Assembly: GCA_902557145.1 (NCBI GenBank)
Contig: CACDYZ010000005.1
Span: 1-64,000 of the forward strand
From: an uncultured Alphaproteobacteria bacterium
Lineage (GTDB): Bacteria; Pseudomonadota; Alphaproteobacteria; HIMB59
Direction of reading: 5' to 3'
Length of the DNA stretch: 64,000 nucleotides
Part shown: piece after piece, positions 54,513-64,000 of the stretch
Position numbering within the stretch: the first letter of the stretch is position 1
How the letters are laid out: every line of letters begins with the position of its first letter
The notes under the pieces: generated by a model
What the model was told of the DNA's origin: nothing
Database searches by the model: none
Seen by the model: only the letters and a program-made list of their open reading frames with translations
Made by a program: the position numbers and the translations under genes

Positions 54513-56930
54513 ATGGAAAATCAAATCATCGGACCTATTCTACCTTTAAGGGATTTAGTGGTTTATCCCTCAATAACATCACCTTTATTTGTTGGCCGAG
54601 CCAAATCGATAGATGCAATTAATTTTGCAATGAACAATAACAACAAAATTATTTATCTATTTACCCAAAAGGAGCCAACCACCGATGATCCTCAAGTAAA
54701 AGATGTCTACTCTTATGGAGTAAAATCCAAAATTATTCAATTCCTCAAGTTACCAGATAACACTTATAAGGTTCTTACTGAAGGTTTAGAAATTGTTAAA
54801 ATAAAATCAGCTGTTAAAGCTAGCAATAACTTTCTTACTGCCAAGCTAGAGCCAGTAGTTATTAATAAAAAAAATTCAGCTGAGTTAAAAGCTTCATTAA
54901 GAGTTTTGAAAAATGAATTTCAAAATTATATCCAAAATATTGGTAATAATAATGACATTCTTGAGGGTCTTTTAAACATAGAAGATCCATATCAATTTAT
55001 TGATAACATTTATTATAATCTAAATGTAGGTATTGATGAAAAACAAAAAAACTTAGAAATTATTGATATCAATAAAAAAATTCAAAACTTACTAAATTTC
55101 TTTTCAAAAGAATTAAATTTTTCCGCTCTTGAGAAAAAAATCAAAAATAGAGTTAAAAGACAAATGGAAAAAACTCAAAGAGAATATTACTTAAATGAAC
55201 AAATGAAAGCTATTCAAAAAGAACTCGGTGATGGTGAGGACGGTTCTAACGAGTATTCTGAAATTGAGAAAAAAATTAATGAAGTAAAACTATCAAAAGA
55301 AGCAAAGGAAAAAGCCTTAAACGAATTTAAAAAGCTAAAGTCTATGAGCCCTATGTCTGCTGAGGCATCTGTTATTCGCAATTATTTAGAATGGATTTTA
55401 GATATTCCATGGGAAAAATTCTCCAAAGAAGTCATTGATATCAAGGGGTCTGAGAAGATATTAAATGATGATCATTATGGTCTTGAAAAAGTAAAAGAGA
55501 GAATTCTCGAGTTTTTGGCAGTAAAGAAAAGGTCAAAAAAAGCATCTGGAACAATACTTTGTTTTGTAGGACCTCCTGGCGTTGGTAAAACATCCTTGGG
55601 TAAATCTATTGCAAGAGCTACTGGTAGAGAATTCGCTAAAATTTCCCTTGGGGGAATTCGAGACGAGGCAGAGATAAGAGGTCATAGGAGAACTTATATT
55701 GGTTCAATGCCAGGTCGTTTTATTCAGGCTATGAAAAAAACTAAAACATCGAATCCAATTATCCTACTTGATGAAATTGATAAGGTGGGCAGTGATTGGA
55801 GAGGCGACCCTTCTTCAGCTCTATTAGAGGTTCTTGATCCTGAGCAAAATAATCAATTTAACGATCACTATTTAGAAGTTGATTATGACCTTTCAAACGT
55901 AATGTTTATATGTACTGGAAATACTTATAACATCCCAGGTCCTTTGCTTGACAGATTAGAAGTTATAGAAGTCTCTGGTTACACAGAGAAAGAAAAAGTT
56001 GAAATTGCAAGGAAATATCTAATTCCAAGAAAAATGAATAAAAATATTTTGAAAAATAATGAATTTAAACTCGATAAATCCTCTATCACTAAAATAGTTA
56101 GACACTATACCAGAGAGTCAGGAGTTAGAGGCCTTGAAAAAGTTTTTGATAAACTTTTTAGAAAACTTGTTTTTCAATTGGAAAAAAATAAATCAAGATC
56201 AAAAAAACCTTTTATTTTTGATGATAAAGCTATCAAGAATTTCTTAGGTGCAGAGAAATTTAAAGACAGTGTTCTCGAAAAGAAAAATTTAGTTGGTATT
56301 ACAAATGGATTAGCATGGACACAGGTAGGTGGCGATATCTTAAATATTGAAGTCAACTTATCCTCAGGAAAGGGAATGATTAACGCCACTGGTAAACTCG
56401 GTGATGTTATGAAAGAGTCTATTACTGCAGCTCTTGGTTATATTAAATCTAATTCTGTTGAATTTGGTGTTAATCCAAAGGTTTTTGATAAAGTAGACAT
56501 ACACCTTCATGTCCCAGAGGGAGCTATTCCAAAAGATGGTCCGAGTGCCGGTATAACTATATTTACATCACTAATTTCATCACTTACTGAAATTAAAATC
56601 AAAAGAGATATAGCGATGACTGGTGAAATTACTTTAAAGGGTAGAGTCCTCCCAATTGGCGGTTTAAAGGAAAAACTTCTTGCTGCGATAAGGTATGGTA
56701 TAAAAACTGTTATCATTCCTAAAGAGAATGAGAAGGACTTGGCTGAAATACAAAAGGATATTCAAAATAAACTTGTTATAAAAAAAGTTGAGTTTGCTAA
56801 AGAGGTGCTGGACTTAGCTCTCGATGGAAAAATCAGTAAAATCAACAAAAAATTAGACTGGAGACACTTAGTTACAGAGTCTATGAAGCCTAAAAATCAA
56901 CAAAATCAAGAAAAAACATTCGTTAACTAG
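54513..56930 (+). CDS. lon: ATP-dependent protease Lon
   Basis: An 805-aa cytoplasmic protease. The N-terminal substrate domain (LPLRDLVVYPSITSPLFVGR) is followed by the AAA+ module with GPPGVGKTSLGKSIA near 355 and ILLDEIDKVG. The peptidase domain has the catalytic Ser in PKDGPSAGITIFTSL and Lys in MTGEITLKGRVLPIGGLKEKL. Full family length. Confidence 0.97.
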   Translation: MENQIIGPILPLRDLVVYPSITSPLFVGRAKSIDAINFAMNNNNKIIYLFTQKEPTTDDPQVKDVYSYGVKSKIIQFLKLPDNTYKVLTEGLEIVKIKSAVKASNNFLTAKLEPVVINKKNSAELKASLRVLKNEFQNYIQNIGNNNDILEGLLNIEDPYQFIDNIYYNLNVGIDEKQKNLEIIDINKKIQNLLNFFSKELNFSALEKKIKNRVKRQMEKTQREYYLNEQMKAIQKELGDGEDGSNEYSEIEKKINEVKLSKEAKEKALNEFKKLKSMSPMSAEASVIRNYLEWILDIPWEKFSKEVIDIKGSEKILNDDHYGLEKVKERILEFLAVKKRSKKASGTILCFVGPPGVGKTSLGKSIARATGREFAKISLGGIRDEAEIRGHRRTYIGSMPGRFIQAMKKTKTSNPIILLDEIDKVGSDWRGDPSSALLEVLDPEQNNQFNDHYLEVDYDLSNVMFICTGNTYNIPGPLLDRLEVIEVSGYTEKEKVEIARKYLIPRKMNKNILKNNEFKLDKSSITKIVRHYTRESGVRGLEKVFDKLFRKLVFQLEKNKSRSKKPFIFDDKAIKNFLGAEKFKDSVLEKKNLVGITNGLAWTQVGGDILNIEVNLSSGKGMINATGKLGDVMKESITAALGYIKSNSVEFGVNPKVFDKVDIHLHVPEGAIPKDGPSAGITIFTSLISSLTEIKIKRDIAMTGEITLKGRVLPIGGLKEKLLAAIRYGIKTVIIPKENEKDLAEIQKDIQNKLVIKKVEFAKEVLDLALDGKISKINKKLDWRHLVTESMKPKNQQNQEKTFVN

Positions 56931-57000
56931 TATATTGTTGTTGATTTTGTTATCTTTTTCTTACTACAATTAACTAATAGAATCACTAAGGAGGTTCGGT

Positions 57001-57282
57001 ATGAATAAAAATGAACTCATTGCTGAATATAGTACGAAAAATGGTGTTGGAAAATCAGATGCAACTAAGGCTGTAGAAAGTTTATTTGATATTATTACAT
57101 CTACTTTAAAGGCTGGAGGCGATGTTAAGATTGCCGGTTTTGGTACTTTCAAGGTAGCAGACACTAAGGCTAAAACTGGAAGGAACCCAAGAACGGGTGA
57201 GTCAATCCAAATTCCTGCATCAAAAAAGCCAAAATTTCTTGCTGGAAAACAGCTTAAAGAACTAATAAAGTCCACAGTCTAA
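57001..57282 (+). CDS. hupB: DNA-binding protein HU
   Basis: A 93-aa nucleoid protein. MNKNELIAEYSTKNGVGKSDA, VKIAGFGTFKV and the DNA-wrapping arm GRNPRTGESIQIPASKKPKF are canonical. A strong Shine-Dalgarno, AAGGAGG, lies 6 bp upstream. Linked to lon as in most alphaproteobacteria. Confidence 0.96.
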   Translation: MNKNELIAEYSTKNGVGKSDATKAVESLFDIITSTLKAGGDVKIAGFGTFKVADTKAKTGRNPRTGESIQIPASKKPKFLAGKQLKELIKSTV

Positions 57283-57297
57283 TTTTTTGCAAATTAG
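57279..57297 (+). terminator. hairpin at the hupB stop codon
   Basis: CTAATTT (57279-57285) pairs with AAATTAG (57291-57297) around TTTGC, overlapping the stop codon. There is no T tract after it, so it may mark processing between hupB and the tRNAs rather than true termination. Confidence 0.35.
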
Positions 57298-57300
57298 ATA

Positions 57301-57376
57301 GGGCGATTAGCTCAGTTGGTAGAGCATCTCGTTTACACCGAGAGGGTCGGCGGTTCGAGTCCGTCATCGCCCACCA
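57301..57376 (+). tRNA. tRNA-Val (TAC)
   Basis: Acceptor GGGCGAT / ATCGCCC, D-arm TAGCTCAGTTGGTAGAGC, anticodon stem CTCG / CGAG with loop TTTACAC (anticodon TAC), T-loop GGTTCGAGT, and encoded ACCA. Confidence 0.96.
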
Positions 57377-57389
57377 TTCGACAATAGTC

Positions 57390-57467
57390 GGGGGTGTAGT
57401 TCAGTTTGGTTAGAACGCCTGCCTGTCACGCAGGAGGTCGCGGGTTCGAGTCCCGTCGCTCCCGCCA
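57390..57467 (+). tRNA. tRNA-Asp (GTC)
   Basis: Acceptor GGGGGTG / CGCTCCC with G-T wobbles, anticodon stem CCTGC / GCAGG with loop CTGTCAC (anticodon GTC), T-loop GGTTCGAGT, discriminator G and encoded CCA. It follows tRNA-Val by 13 bp. Confidence 0.96.
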
Positions 57468-57550
57468 TAATTACTCTTACTTGCGTCACTTTTATTATTA
57501 ATTATTTGCTTTAGTTTTTTATAATACACTACAAAAAACCTTTATATTTT

Positions 57551-57910
57551 ATGTACAACTTGGATTATATATTTATTTTAATTTTCATCTTAATTGGTGC
57601 AGGCATGGCTATTGCCATGTATTTGCTTTCAAAAATTTTATCACCAAGTTCACCTGATAGCGAAAAATTGTCAGCATATGAATGTGGATTCGAAGCCTTT
57701 GATGATGCTCGATCAAAATTTGACGTTAAGTTTTATTTAGTATCAATACTATTTATAATTTTTGATTTAGAGATTGCGTTTTTATTTCCTTGGGCTGTAA
57801 GTCTAAGCAATATTGGTGCCTTAGGTTTTTATTCAATGATGTTTTTTTTATTTATCCTCACAGTTGGATTTATTTATGAATGGAAAAATGGAGCATTAGA
57901 TTGGGAGTAA
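57551..57910 (+). CDS. nuoA: NADH dehydrogenase I subunit A
   Basis: A 119-aa membrane subunit of respiratory complex I with three helices. [39 protein letters not shown] spans about 43-81 and is the family signature. A TATAAT lies 26 bp upstream, but no good -35. First gene of nuoABCDEFG. Confidence 0.95.
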   Translation: MYNLDYIFILIFILIGAGMAIAMYLLSKILSPSSPDSEKLSAYECGFEAFDDARSKFDVKFYLVSILFIIFDLEIAFLFPWAVSLSNIGALGFYSMMFFLFILTVGFIYEWKNGALDWE

Positions 57911-58410
57911 ATATAGAACATAATAATTCTCTTAATATAGATGAAGTCTTTGAAAAAAAAGGTTTCATTACAGCTTCATTTGAAAATTTGATTAATTGGG
58001 CACGCTCTGGTTCTTTATGGCCTATGACATTTGGTTTGGCTTGCTGTGGAGTTGAGATGATGCATTCTTATATGAGCAGATATGATTTAGATCGTTTAGG
58101 TGTAATACCTAGAGGATCACCAAGACAATCTGATGTGATGATTGTTGCTGGAACTCTTACAAACAAAATGGCACCTGCTTTACGGAAGGTTTATGATCAA
58201 ATGCCTGAACCAAGATGGGTAATCTCTATGGGTTCTTGCGCTAATGGTGGAGGTTATTATCATTACTCTTACTCCGTTGTTAGAGGATGCGATAGAATAG
58301 TACCTGTAGATATTTATGTCCCAGGTTGCCCACCAACTGCTGAAGCTCTTTTGTATGGCATCATGCAACTTCAAGATAAAATTAAAAAGAAAAAGAAAAT
58401 TTATAGGTAA
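57880..58410 (+). CDS. nuoB: NADH dehydrogenase I subunit B
   Basis: Carries cluster N2, the last Fe-S centre before quinone, 176 aa from ATG 57880. Cluster ligands are in [24 protein letters not shown] and [15 protein letters not shown]. The ATG gives a 31-bp overlap with nuoA. TTG 57901 (residue 8) is an alternative that shortens the overlap. Confidence 0.95.
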   Translation: MEKWSIRLGVNIEHNNSLNIDEVFEKKGFITASFENLINWARSGSLWPMTFGLACCGVEMMHSYMSRYDLDRLGVIPRGSPRQSDVMIVAGTLTNKMAPALRKVYDQMPEPRWVISMGSCANGGGYYHYSYSVVRGCDRIVPVDIYVPGCPPTAEALLYGIMQLQDKIKKKKKIYR

Positions 58411-58415
58411 ATTAT

Positions 58416-59009
58416 TTGTCCCCTAATATTTTACAAAAATATTCAACTGGAAGTTTTCATTTCCCAATCAAGGCCGGCATTGACAATATTTTAGTAAACA
58501 AGGACTCAATTTTAGATGTTACTCAAAAAATTAAAGAAGATGAAGATTTACTCTATGACCAGTTAATTGATATTACGGTCACAGATAACATGTTATCTAA
58601 ATCAAGTTATGCTCAAGAAAGATTTACACTCATATACTCTTTTTTGAGCTTAAAATTTAATAAAAGATTGTTTATTTTCGCCAATATTTCTGAAGATAAT
58701 TTAAATATTAATTCTATAACTCAAATTTTTGAGTCTGCTGACTGGTTTGAAAGGGAGTGTTATGATCTTTTTGGTATAAACTTCATAAATCACCCTAATC
58801 TTCAGAGAATAATGAATGATTATACCTTTCAAGGTCATCCACTAAGAAAAGATTTTCCTTTAACTGGATATGAGGAAGTTCGTTATGACGAAAACATAAA
58901 AAAAGTTGTTTATGAGCCTGTTACCTTAAAGCAAGAATTTAGAGACTTTGATAATGAGAGCCCTTGGGAGGGAATGAAAGAAACAATTAAAGAGGAACTA
59001 GGTAAATAA
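58416..59009 (+). CDS. nuoC: NADH dehydrogenase I subunit C
   Basis: A 197-aa hydrophilic connecting-module subunit. [26 protein letters not shown] and [21 protein letters not shown] are the 30-kDa-subunit signatures. The start codon is TTG at 58416 (TTGTCCCC). It is not fused to nuoD, unlike in E. coli. Confidence 0.94.
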   Translation: MSPNILQKYSTGSFHFPIKAGIDNILVNKDSILDVTQKIKEDEDLLYDQLIDITVTDNMLSKSSYAQERFTLIYSFLSLKFNKRLFIFANISEDNLNINSITQIFESADWFERECYDLFGINFINHPNLQRIMNDYTFQGHPLRKDFPLTGYEEVRYDENIKKVVYEPVTLKQEFRDFDNESPWEGMKETIKEELGK

Positions 59010-59013
59010 ATAT

Positions 59014-60189
59014 ATGTCCGAGAACTTTAAACCTGTCACACTTAATTTTGGACCTCAACATCCAGCTGCACACGGAGTGCTTAGACTGCTAGTGCAATTG
59101 GAGGGAGAGGTAGTAAACAAAGCAGAACCACATATTGGACTTTTACATAGAGGCACTGAAAAATTAATTGAACAAAAAACTTATACCCAAGCTATACCAT
59201 ATTTTGATCGTCTTGATTATGTATCGCCAATGTGCCAAGAACATGCATTCGCTTTAGCAGTTGAGAATTTGTTGAACATTGAGGCACCTAAAAGAGCTCA
59301 ATATATCAGAGTTATGTTTGCAGAAGTTACCAGAATATTGAATCATTTGCTTAACATTCCTGCTTTTGCAATGGACATAGGTGCAGCTACTCCAATGCTA
59401 TGGGCTTTCGAAGAGAGAGAAAAAATGTTGGAATTTCATGAAGCTGTTTCTGGAGCAAGATTTCATGCAGCTTATTTTCGACCTGGTGGTGTTCATCAGG
59501 ACTTACCCGAAAATCTCCTAGAAAAAATGAAAAACTATTTTTCAAATTTTCCTAAGTTTATTGATACCCTTGAAGAATTACTTACTGAGAATAGAATATT
59601 TAAGCAACGCTCAGTAGATATAGGAATATTAAAAAAAGATGACGCAATAAGACTTAGTTGTAGTGGCCCGGTTCTTCGTGCGAGTGGCGTAGCTTGGGAT
59701 CTAAGAAAATCTCAACCTTATGATGTATATTCAGATATAGATTTTGACATTCCTGTTGGAAAAACAGGTGATACCTATGACAGATATTTAGTAAGAATGG
59801 AAGAGATGAGAGAGTCTGTTAAAATTATTTTGCAGTGTATTGACAATATTCCACAAGGACCTGTAATGGTTGAAAATAATAAAATTACACCACCTAAAAG
59901 ATCAGAAATGAAAAATTCAATGGAAGCTATAATTCATCATTTTAAGTTATTTACAGAGGGATATAGGGTTCCTGAGGGAATTACATACAAAAGTGTAGAG
60001 GCACCAAAAGGAGAATTTGGAGTTGTTTTAGTAGCTGATGGAAGCTCAAAACCTTATCGTTGTAAATTGAGAGCTCCAGGCTTTGTTCATTTACAGGCAT
60101 TACATTTTTTATCTAAAGGCCACCAACTTGCAGACCTACCATCAATCTTAGGAAGTTTAGACATTGTATTTGGTGAGGTTGACAGATGA
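59014..60189 (+). CDS. nuoD: NADH dehydrogenase I subunit D
   Basis: The 49-kDa subunit forming the quinone pocket with NuoB, 391 aa. [18 protein letters not shown] near the start, [23 protein letters not shown] and the C-terminal [13 protein letters not shown] are invariant. It overlaps nuoE by 4 bp. Confidence 0.96.
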   Translation: MSENFKPVTLNFGPQHPAAHGVLRLLVQLEGEVVNKAEPHIGLLHRGTEKLIEQKTYTQAIPYFDRLDYVSPMCQEHAFALAVENLLNIEAPKRAQYIRVMFAEVTRILNHLLNIPAFAMDIGAATPMLWAFEEREKMLEFHEAVSGARFHAAYFRPGGVHQDLPENLLEKMKNYFSNFPKFIDTLEELLTENRIFKQRSVDIGILKKDDAIRLSCSGPVLRASGVAWDLRKSQPYDVYSDIDFDIPVGKTGDTYDRYLVRMEEMRESVKIILQCIDNIPQGPVMVENNKITPPKRSEMKNSMEAIIHHFKLFTEGYRVPEGITYKSVEAPKGEFGVVLVADGSSKPYRCKLRAPGFVHLQALHFLSKGHQLADLPSILGSLDIVFGEVDR

Positions 60190-60773
60190 GTGGTAATCAT
60201 CCAGGTTTATCAAATAATTTTTCAAGATCAGGTGTGAAATTTTCATGGTCTAAAGATAATCTCAAATCAATTAAAAATATTATTTCTAAATATCCAAAAG
60301 GTAGGGAGCAAAGCGCTGTAATGCCTCTCCTTTATTTGGCACAAGAACAAAATCATAATTGGATAAGTATTGAATGCATAGAAACAATTGCTGAGACTTT
60401 ATCTATGCCTAAGATAAGAGTTACAGAAGTAGCTTCATTTTATTCAATGTATAATACAAGACCAGTTGGTGAGAACCTAGTTCAGATTTGTAGAACATCT
60501 CCTTGTTGGCTCAGAGGCTCAAATAAAATTACAAATACGATTTGTAAAGAAACAAAATGTGAAATTAACGATACAAGCGAAGATAATAAATTTACAGTTG
60601 TTGAAGTGGAGTGCCTTGGTGCTTGTTCTAATGGACCTATGATACAAATTAATAATGATTTTTTTGAAGACTTAGATGAAGACTCTACAAAGAAAATTAT
60701 AGACAATATTAAAGAAGGAAAACCGAATATTATTGGTTCTCAAAAAGGTAGGAGAAGCTCAGAAAATGCTTAA
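60186..60773 (+). CDS. nuoE: NADH dehydrogenase I subunit E
   Basis: A 195-aa thioredoxin-fold subunit with cluster N1a. The four cysteines appear in [11 protein letters not shown] and [12 protein letters not shown]. The N-terminal helical part contains [21 protein letters not shown]. It overlaps nuoF by 8 bp. Confidence 0.94.
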   Translation: MSGNHPGLSNNFSRSGVKFSWSKDNLKSIKNIISKYPKGREQSAVMPLLYLAQEQNHNWISIECIETIAETLSMPKIRVTEVASFYSMYNTRPVGENLVQICRTSPCWLRGSNKITNTICKETKCEINDTSEDNKFTVVEVECLGACSNGPMIQINNDFFEDLDEDSTKKIIDNIKEGKPNIIGSQKGRRSSENA

Positions 60774-62037
60774 TGCTAAAGATAAAGTTTTTCAAAACCT
60801 TCATGGTTTTCAAGAACCTTTTATTGAAGGAGCCTTAGAAAGAGGTTCTTGGTCTAACACAAAAGAAATTTTGTCCAAAAATCAAAATGATATTATTGAA
60901 TTAGTGAAATCAAGTCAGCTCAGAGGAAGAGGTGGTGCAGGTTTTTCTACTGGTCTTAAATGGTCATTTATGCCGAAAGATACAGGCAAGCAACATTATT
61001 TAGTTGTTAACGCGGATGAGTCCGAACCTGGAACTTGTAAAGACAGAGAAATTATAAGAAACGATCCTCATACCCTTGTTGAAGGTTGTTTGATTGCATC
61101 ATATGCTATTCAAGCATCAAAGTGCTATATATATATTAGAGGTGAATACCACTATGAGTACGTTCAATTAGAAAAGGCGATCGAAGAAGCTTATAACCGA
61201 GGCTATATAGGAAAAAATGCCTGTGGTAGTGGATTTGATTTCGATCTTTATGTTCATAGGGGTGCTGGAGCGTATATATGTGGAGAAGAAACCGCTCTTT
61301 TAGAGAGTTTAGAAGGAAAAAAAGGTCAACCACGACTAAAACCCCCTTTTCCTGCAGGTGTCGGTTTATACGGCATGCCCACAACTATTAATAACGTTGA
61401 GTCAATTGCTGTAGTTCCTACTATATTAAGAAGAGGTCCAGATTGGTTTAAATCAATTGGTTCTGAGAATAACACAGGTACAAAAATTTTTTGTATATCT
61501 GGAAGTGTCAACAAGCCTTGCACGGTTGAAGAAGAAATGGGGATACCATTAAAGGAATTAGTTGAAAAGCATTGTCATGGAGTTGAGGGCGGATGGGACA
61601 ACTTAAAAGCAATAGTTCCAGGAGGGTCAAGCACTCCAATGCTCCCTAAAAATATTTGTGAGTCAGTTCTTATGAACTTTGATGATTTAAAAGCTAATGG
61701 TTCTGGCTTAGGTACAGCGGGAGTGATTGTTGTTAACAAGAATAATGATATTGCAGAAGTAATTGAACGATTTGCACACTTTTATAAACATGAAAGCTGT
61801 GGTCAATGCACACCGTGCAGAGAAGGAACAGGTTGGATGCACAGAATGATGCAAAGACTAGTAAGAGGAGAAATATCTCCTGAGCAAATAGAACTTTTAG
61901 AGAATGTAACAAAGCAAGTAGAAGGACACACTATATGTGCCTTAGGAGATGCAGCGGCGTGGCCTATTCAAGGACTTATTAAGAACTTTAAATCAGAGTT
62001 GATTAGCAAATATAATAAAAAGTTAAAAGCTTCATGA
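60766..62037 (+). CDS. nuoF: NADH dehydrogenase I subunit F
   Basis: NADH- and FMN-binding subunit, 423 aa from ATG 60766, which is preceded by AGGAGAAG. The frame is open from 60733, but that start lies inside nuoE. FMN loop [18 protein letters not shown] site [19 protein letters not shown] and N3 cluster cysteines [15 protein letters not shown] with [12 protein letters not shown]. It overlaps nuoG (ATGA). Confidence 0.95.
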   Translation: MLNAKDKVFQNLHGFQEPFIEGALERGSWSNTKEILSKNQNDIIELVKSSQLRGRGGAGFSTGLKWSFMPKDTGKQHYLVVNADESEPGTCKDREIIRNDPHTLVEGCLIASYAIQASKCYIYIRGEYHYEYVQLEKAIEEAYNRGYIGKNACGSGFDFDLYVHRGAGAYICGEETALLESLEGKKGQPRLKPPFPAGVGLYGMPTTINNVESIAVVPTILRRGPDWFKSIGSENNTGTKIFCISGSVNKPCTVEEEMGIPLKELVEKHCHGVEGGWDNLKAIVPGGSSTPMLPKNICESVLMNFDDLKANGSGLGTAGVIVVNKNNDIAEVIERFAHFYKHESCGQCTPCREGTGWMHRMMQRLVRGEISPEQIELLENVTKQVEGHTICALGDAAAWPIQGLIKNFKSELISKYNKKLKAS

Positions 62038-64000
62038 GTGAAAATCTAGTAAACATAAAAATTAATCAAAAAGAAATTCAAGTTGATAAAAATCTCACTG
62101 TCATGCAAGCATGTGAAATTGCAGGTGAAGAAATACCAAGATTTTGTTATCACGACAAACTGTCTATAGCTGGAAATTGTAGAATGTGTTTGGTTGAAAT
62201 AGAAAAGGCTCCAAAACTTGTTTCTTCCTGCACAATGCCCTTAATGGAAGGCATGTCTATAATCACTAATTCAGAAAAAGTAAATGCAGGTAGAAAAGGT
62301 GTGATGGAATTTTTATTAATTAATCATCCTTTAGATTGCCCAATATGTGATCAAGGCGGAGAATGTGATTTACAAGATCAGGCTATGTACTACGGCTTTG
62401 ATAAGTCTAGATACAAAGAAAATAAAAGAGCCGTTGATAATAAAAACATGGGCCCTTTGGTAAACACCATAATGACCAGATGTATTCATTGTACAAGATG
62501 CGTAAGATTTGCAACCGAAGTAGCAGGGGTACCAGAATTAGGTATGTTGGGCAGAGGTGAGAACGCAGAAATTACCACCTATCTTGAACAATCAATCACC
62601 TCAGAGCTTTCTGGTAACGTTATTGATTTATGCCCTGTTGGTGCACTTACAAGCAAACCATATCAATTTAAAGCCCGTCCCTGGGAACTAAAAAGAACAG
62701 ACTCAATTGATATTTTTGATAGTGTTGGCTCCAATATCAGGGTTGATAGCAGAGCAGAGGAAATTTTAAGAGTCACACCGAGAACAAATGAATTCATTAA
62801 CGAGGAGTGGATATCTGACAAAGTAAGATTTAATTATGATGGTTACTACCAACAGAGAATAGACATACCTTACATTAAAAAAAATCAAAAATTATCCAGT
62901 TCAAGTTGGGAAGAATCCTTAAAAATTTTAAAAAATAAATTGAAATCTTTAAAGCCTTTAGCTTTGGTTGGAGAGCATGTTGATTTAGAAACCGGATACG
63001 CAATTAATAAATTCATGTCAAACTTTGGTAAAGACAATGTAGAATGTCGTACTGACAATCAAGCTATCCTTGAAAATTTAGATAGTTATCGTTTTAATAC
63101 ACCTTTAAACGAAATAGAAAATTCTGATTTAATAGTACTTTTAGGTACAAACCCGAAAATTGAAACACCAATAATCAACCATAAGATTTTTAAAGCTTAC
63201 AATAATAATTCAAGAATATTTAACATTGGTGAAAATATATCTTTGAACTATCAGACAGAGTATTTAGGAGACAAGTTATCAAATTTAAATAATGAAAAAT
63301 TAATTAAAGCTCTTAAAAAATCCTCTAATCCTTTAATTATAATAGGTTCAGCTTTTTTAAGTAAAATAAAAAATATAAAAACATTAAAATCTATTTTTTC
63401 TTTTGCTGATAAATATAATGTCATTACAAAAGATAAAAATAACTTAAACTTTTTAAATCCATATGCCTCTCGTGTGGGCCAATTAATATTAGGTAATACT
63501 ACCAAAAACCTCTGCGAACCATTTTCAAAATTAAAAAAAGAAAAATTTGAAATTGTTCTTTCATTTGGTTCAGAACACATTGCCAGTGAACAATTTGATA
63601 ATTGTTTCAGGGTCTACTTTGGTCATCATGGAGATGAAGGTGCTATGAAATCAGATATTATTTTACCAACACCTCTTTACACTGAGAAGAATGGTATATT
63701 TGTAAATATTGAAGGAAGACCGCAAGAGGCTAAAAAATGTCATAATCCTATTGGATCTGCAAAAGAAGAGTGGTCGATAATTAAAAAATTATCTGATGAG
63801 TTTTCCTTTGTTTTCGAACCAAATACCTTTGAACAATTAAGATCTGAATTATTAAAAAAACATACAAAATTATCTATTTTTCATGAAATTTTGAGTAATG
63901 ATAATGCTTCTCCAATTATAACTGATATTGAATTTGAAGACTGTAAAACACAGTATCCAATAAATAACTTTTATATGTCTGATATTATTTCTAAAAATTC
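62034..64000 (+). CDS. nuoG: NADH dehydrogenase I subunit G, 3' end beyond window
   Basis: The open frame continues to the last base, about 655 codons, near the usual 690. The N-terminal ferredoxin domain has [19 protein letters not shown] and SCTMPLMEG. Next come [19 protein letters not shown] and the 4Fe-4S pair [13 protein letters not shown], with [15 protein letters not shown]. The molybdopterin-like C-terminal domain follows ([22 protein letters not shown], split near 220-242). It couples NuoF to the quinone arm. Confidence 0.95.
   Translation, partial: MSENLVNIKINQKEIQVDKNLTVMQACEIAGEEIPRFCYHDKLSIAGNCRMCLVEIEKAPKLVSSCTMPLMEGMSIITNSEKVNAGRKGVMEFLLINHPLDCPICDQGGECDLQDQAMYYGFDKSRYKENKRAVDNKNMGPLVNTIMTRCIHCTRCVRFATEVAGVPELGMLGRGENAEITTYLEQSITSELSGNVIDLCPVGALTSKPYQFKARPWELKRTDSIDIFDSVGSNIRVDSRAEEILRVTPRTNEFINEEWISDKVRFNYDGYYQQRIDIPYIKKNQKLSSSSWEESLKILKNKLKSLKPLALVGEHVDLETGYAINKFMSNFGKDNVECRTDNQAILENLDSYRFNTPLNEIENSDLIVLLGTNPKIETPIINHKIFKAYNNNSRIFNIGENISLNYQTEYLGDKLSNLNNEKLIKALKKSSNPLIIIGSAFLSKIKNIKTLKSIFSFADKYNVITKDKNNLNFLNPYASRVGQLILGNTTKNLCEPFSKLKKEKFEIVLSFGSEHIASEQFDNCFRVYFGHHGDEGAMKSDIILPTPLYTEKNGIFVNIEGRPQEAKKCHNPIGSAKEEWSIIKKLSDEFSFVFEPNTFEQLRSELLKKHTKLSIFHEILSNDNASPIITDIEFEDCKTQYPINNFYMSDIISKN

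Overview
The window is A+T-rich chromosomal DNA from a marine-type alphaproteobacterium. Three things point there. The backbone order tig-clpP-clpX-lon-hupB followed by nuoABCDEFG is typical of the class. The base composition is low in G+C and intergenic spacing is very tight. Methylated-amine genes (tmoXWV, tdm, tmm, mgdABCD, mgsABC, gmaS) are carried as in SAR11/AEGEAN-169-like and Roseobacter lineages. I favour a streamlined, Pelagibacter-like or HIMB59-like lineage, but no rRNA is present to settle it. No phage, IS element or CRISPR array was seen.

Region 1 (1-10 kb): a frameshifted, partial alanine racemase, then a TMAO module. This comprises the TMAO/betaine-type ABC transporter (tmoX, tmoW and a double-length fused permease tmoV), TMAO demethylase (tdm), a GcvT-family methyltransferase and, on the other strand, trimethylamine monooxygenase (tmm) followed by a tiny two-helix membrane ORF. 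Region 2 (10-18 kb): one long operon for methylamine use, mgdABCD (N-methylglutamate dehydrogenase, homologous to tetrameric sarcosine oxidase) then mgsABC (N-methylglutamate synthase). Region 3 (18-25.5 kb): an IclR-family regulator flanked by two identical 21-bp palindromes, then an operon with a FAD amine-oxidase-like enzyme, a divergent glutamine-synthetase-like ligase, a second complete mgsABC-like set and an unknown 157-aa protein. Region 4 (25.5-33 kb): gmaS/glnT on the minus strand with a 184-aa unknown, amt, three small membrane ORFs, a class-I amidotransferase, a third noncanonical GS and a MetX-like hydrolase.

Region 5 (33-49 kb) is housekeeping: tyrS, anmK, mnmA, sufBCDS-sufT-sufA, two EamA permeases, thrS, hisI, dusA and glnE. 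Region 6 (49-51 kb) is glnA-glnB, then tRNA-His and tRNA-Leu. Region 7 (51-57.5 kb) is the proteostasis block tig-clpP-clpX-lon, hupB and tRNA-Val/tRNA-Asp. Region 8 (57.5-64 kb) is nuoABCDEFG, with nuoG running off the end.

How the genes fit together: TMA is oxidised by Tmm to TMAO, and imported or internal TMAO is split by Tdm to dimethylamine and formaldehyde. Methylamine is glutamylated (GmaS), converted to N-methylglutamate (Mgs) and oxidised to glutamate plus a folate-bound C1 unit (Mgd). The dimethylamine-to-methylamine step (dmmDABC) is not in the window. The most interesting part is Region 3. It looks like a self-regulated parallel ligase/synthase/oxidase pathway set into the methylamine cluster. 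Its synthase keeps a cysteine triad of the glutamate-synthase [3Fe-4S] type, which the first synthase has lost, and its ligase has lost the ammonium-site Asp of canonical GS. I infer, without proof, that it handles a different amine. Four copies of one palindrome suggest that its IclR regulator may also control tmoX and mgd.
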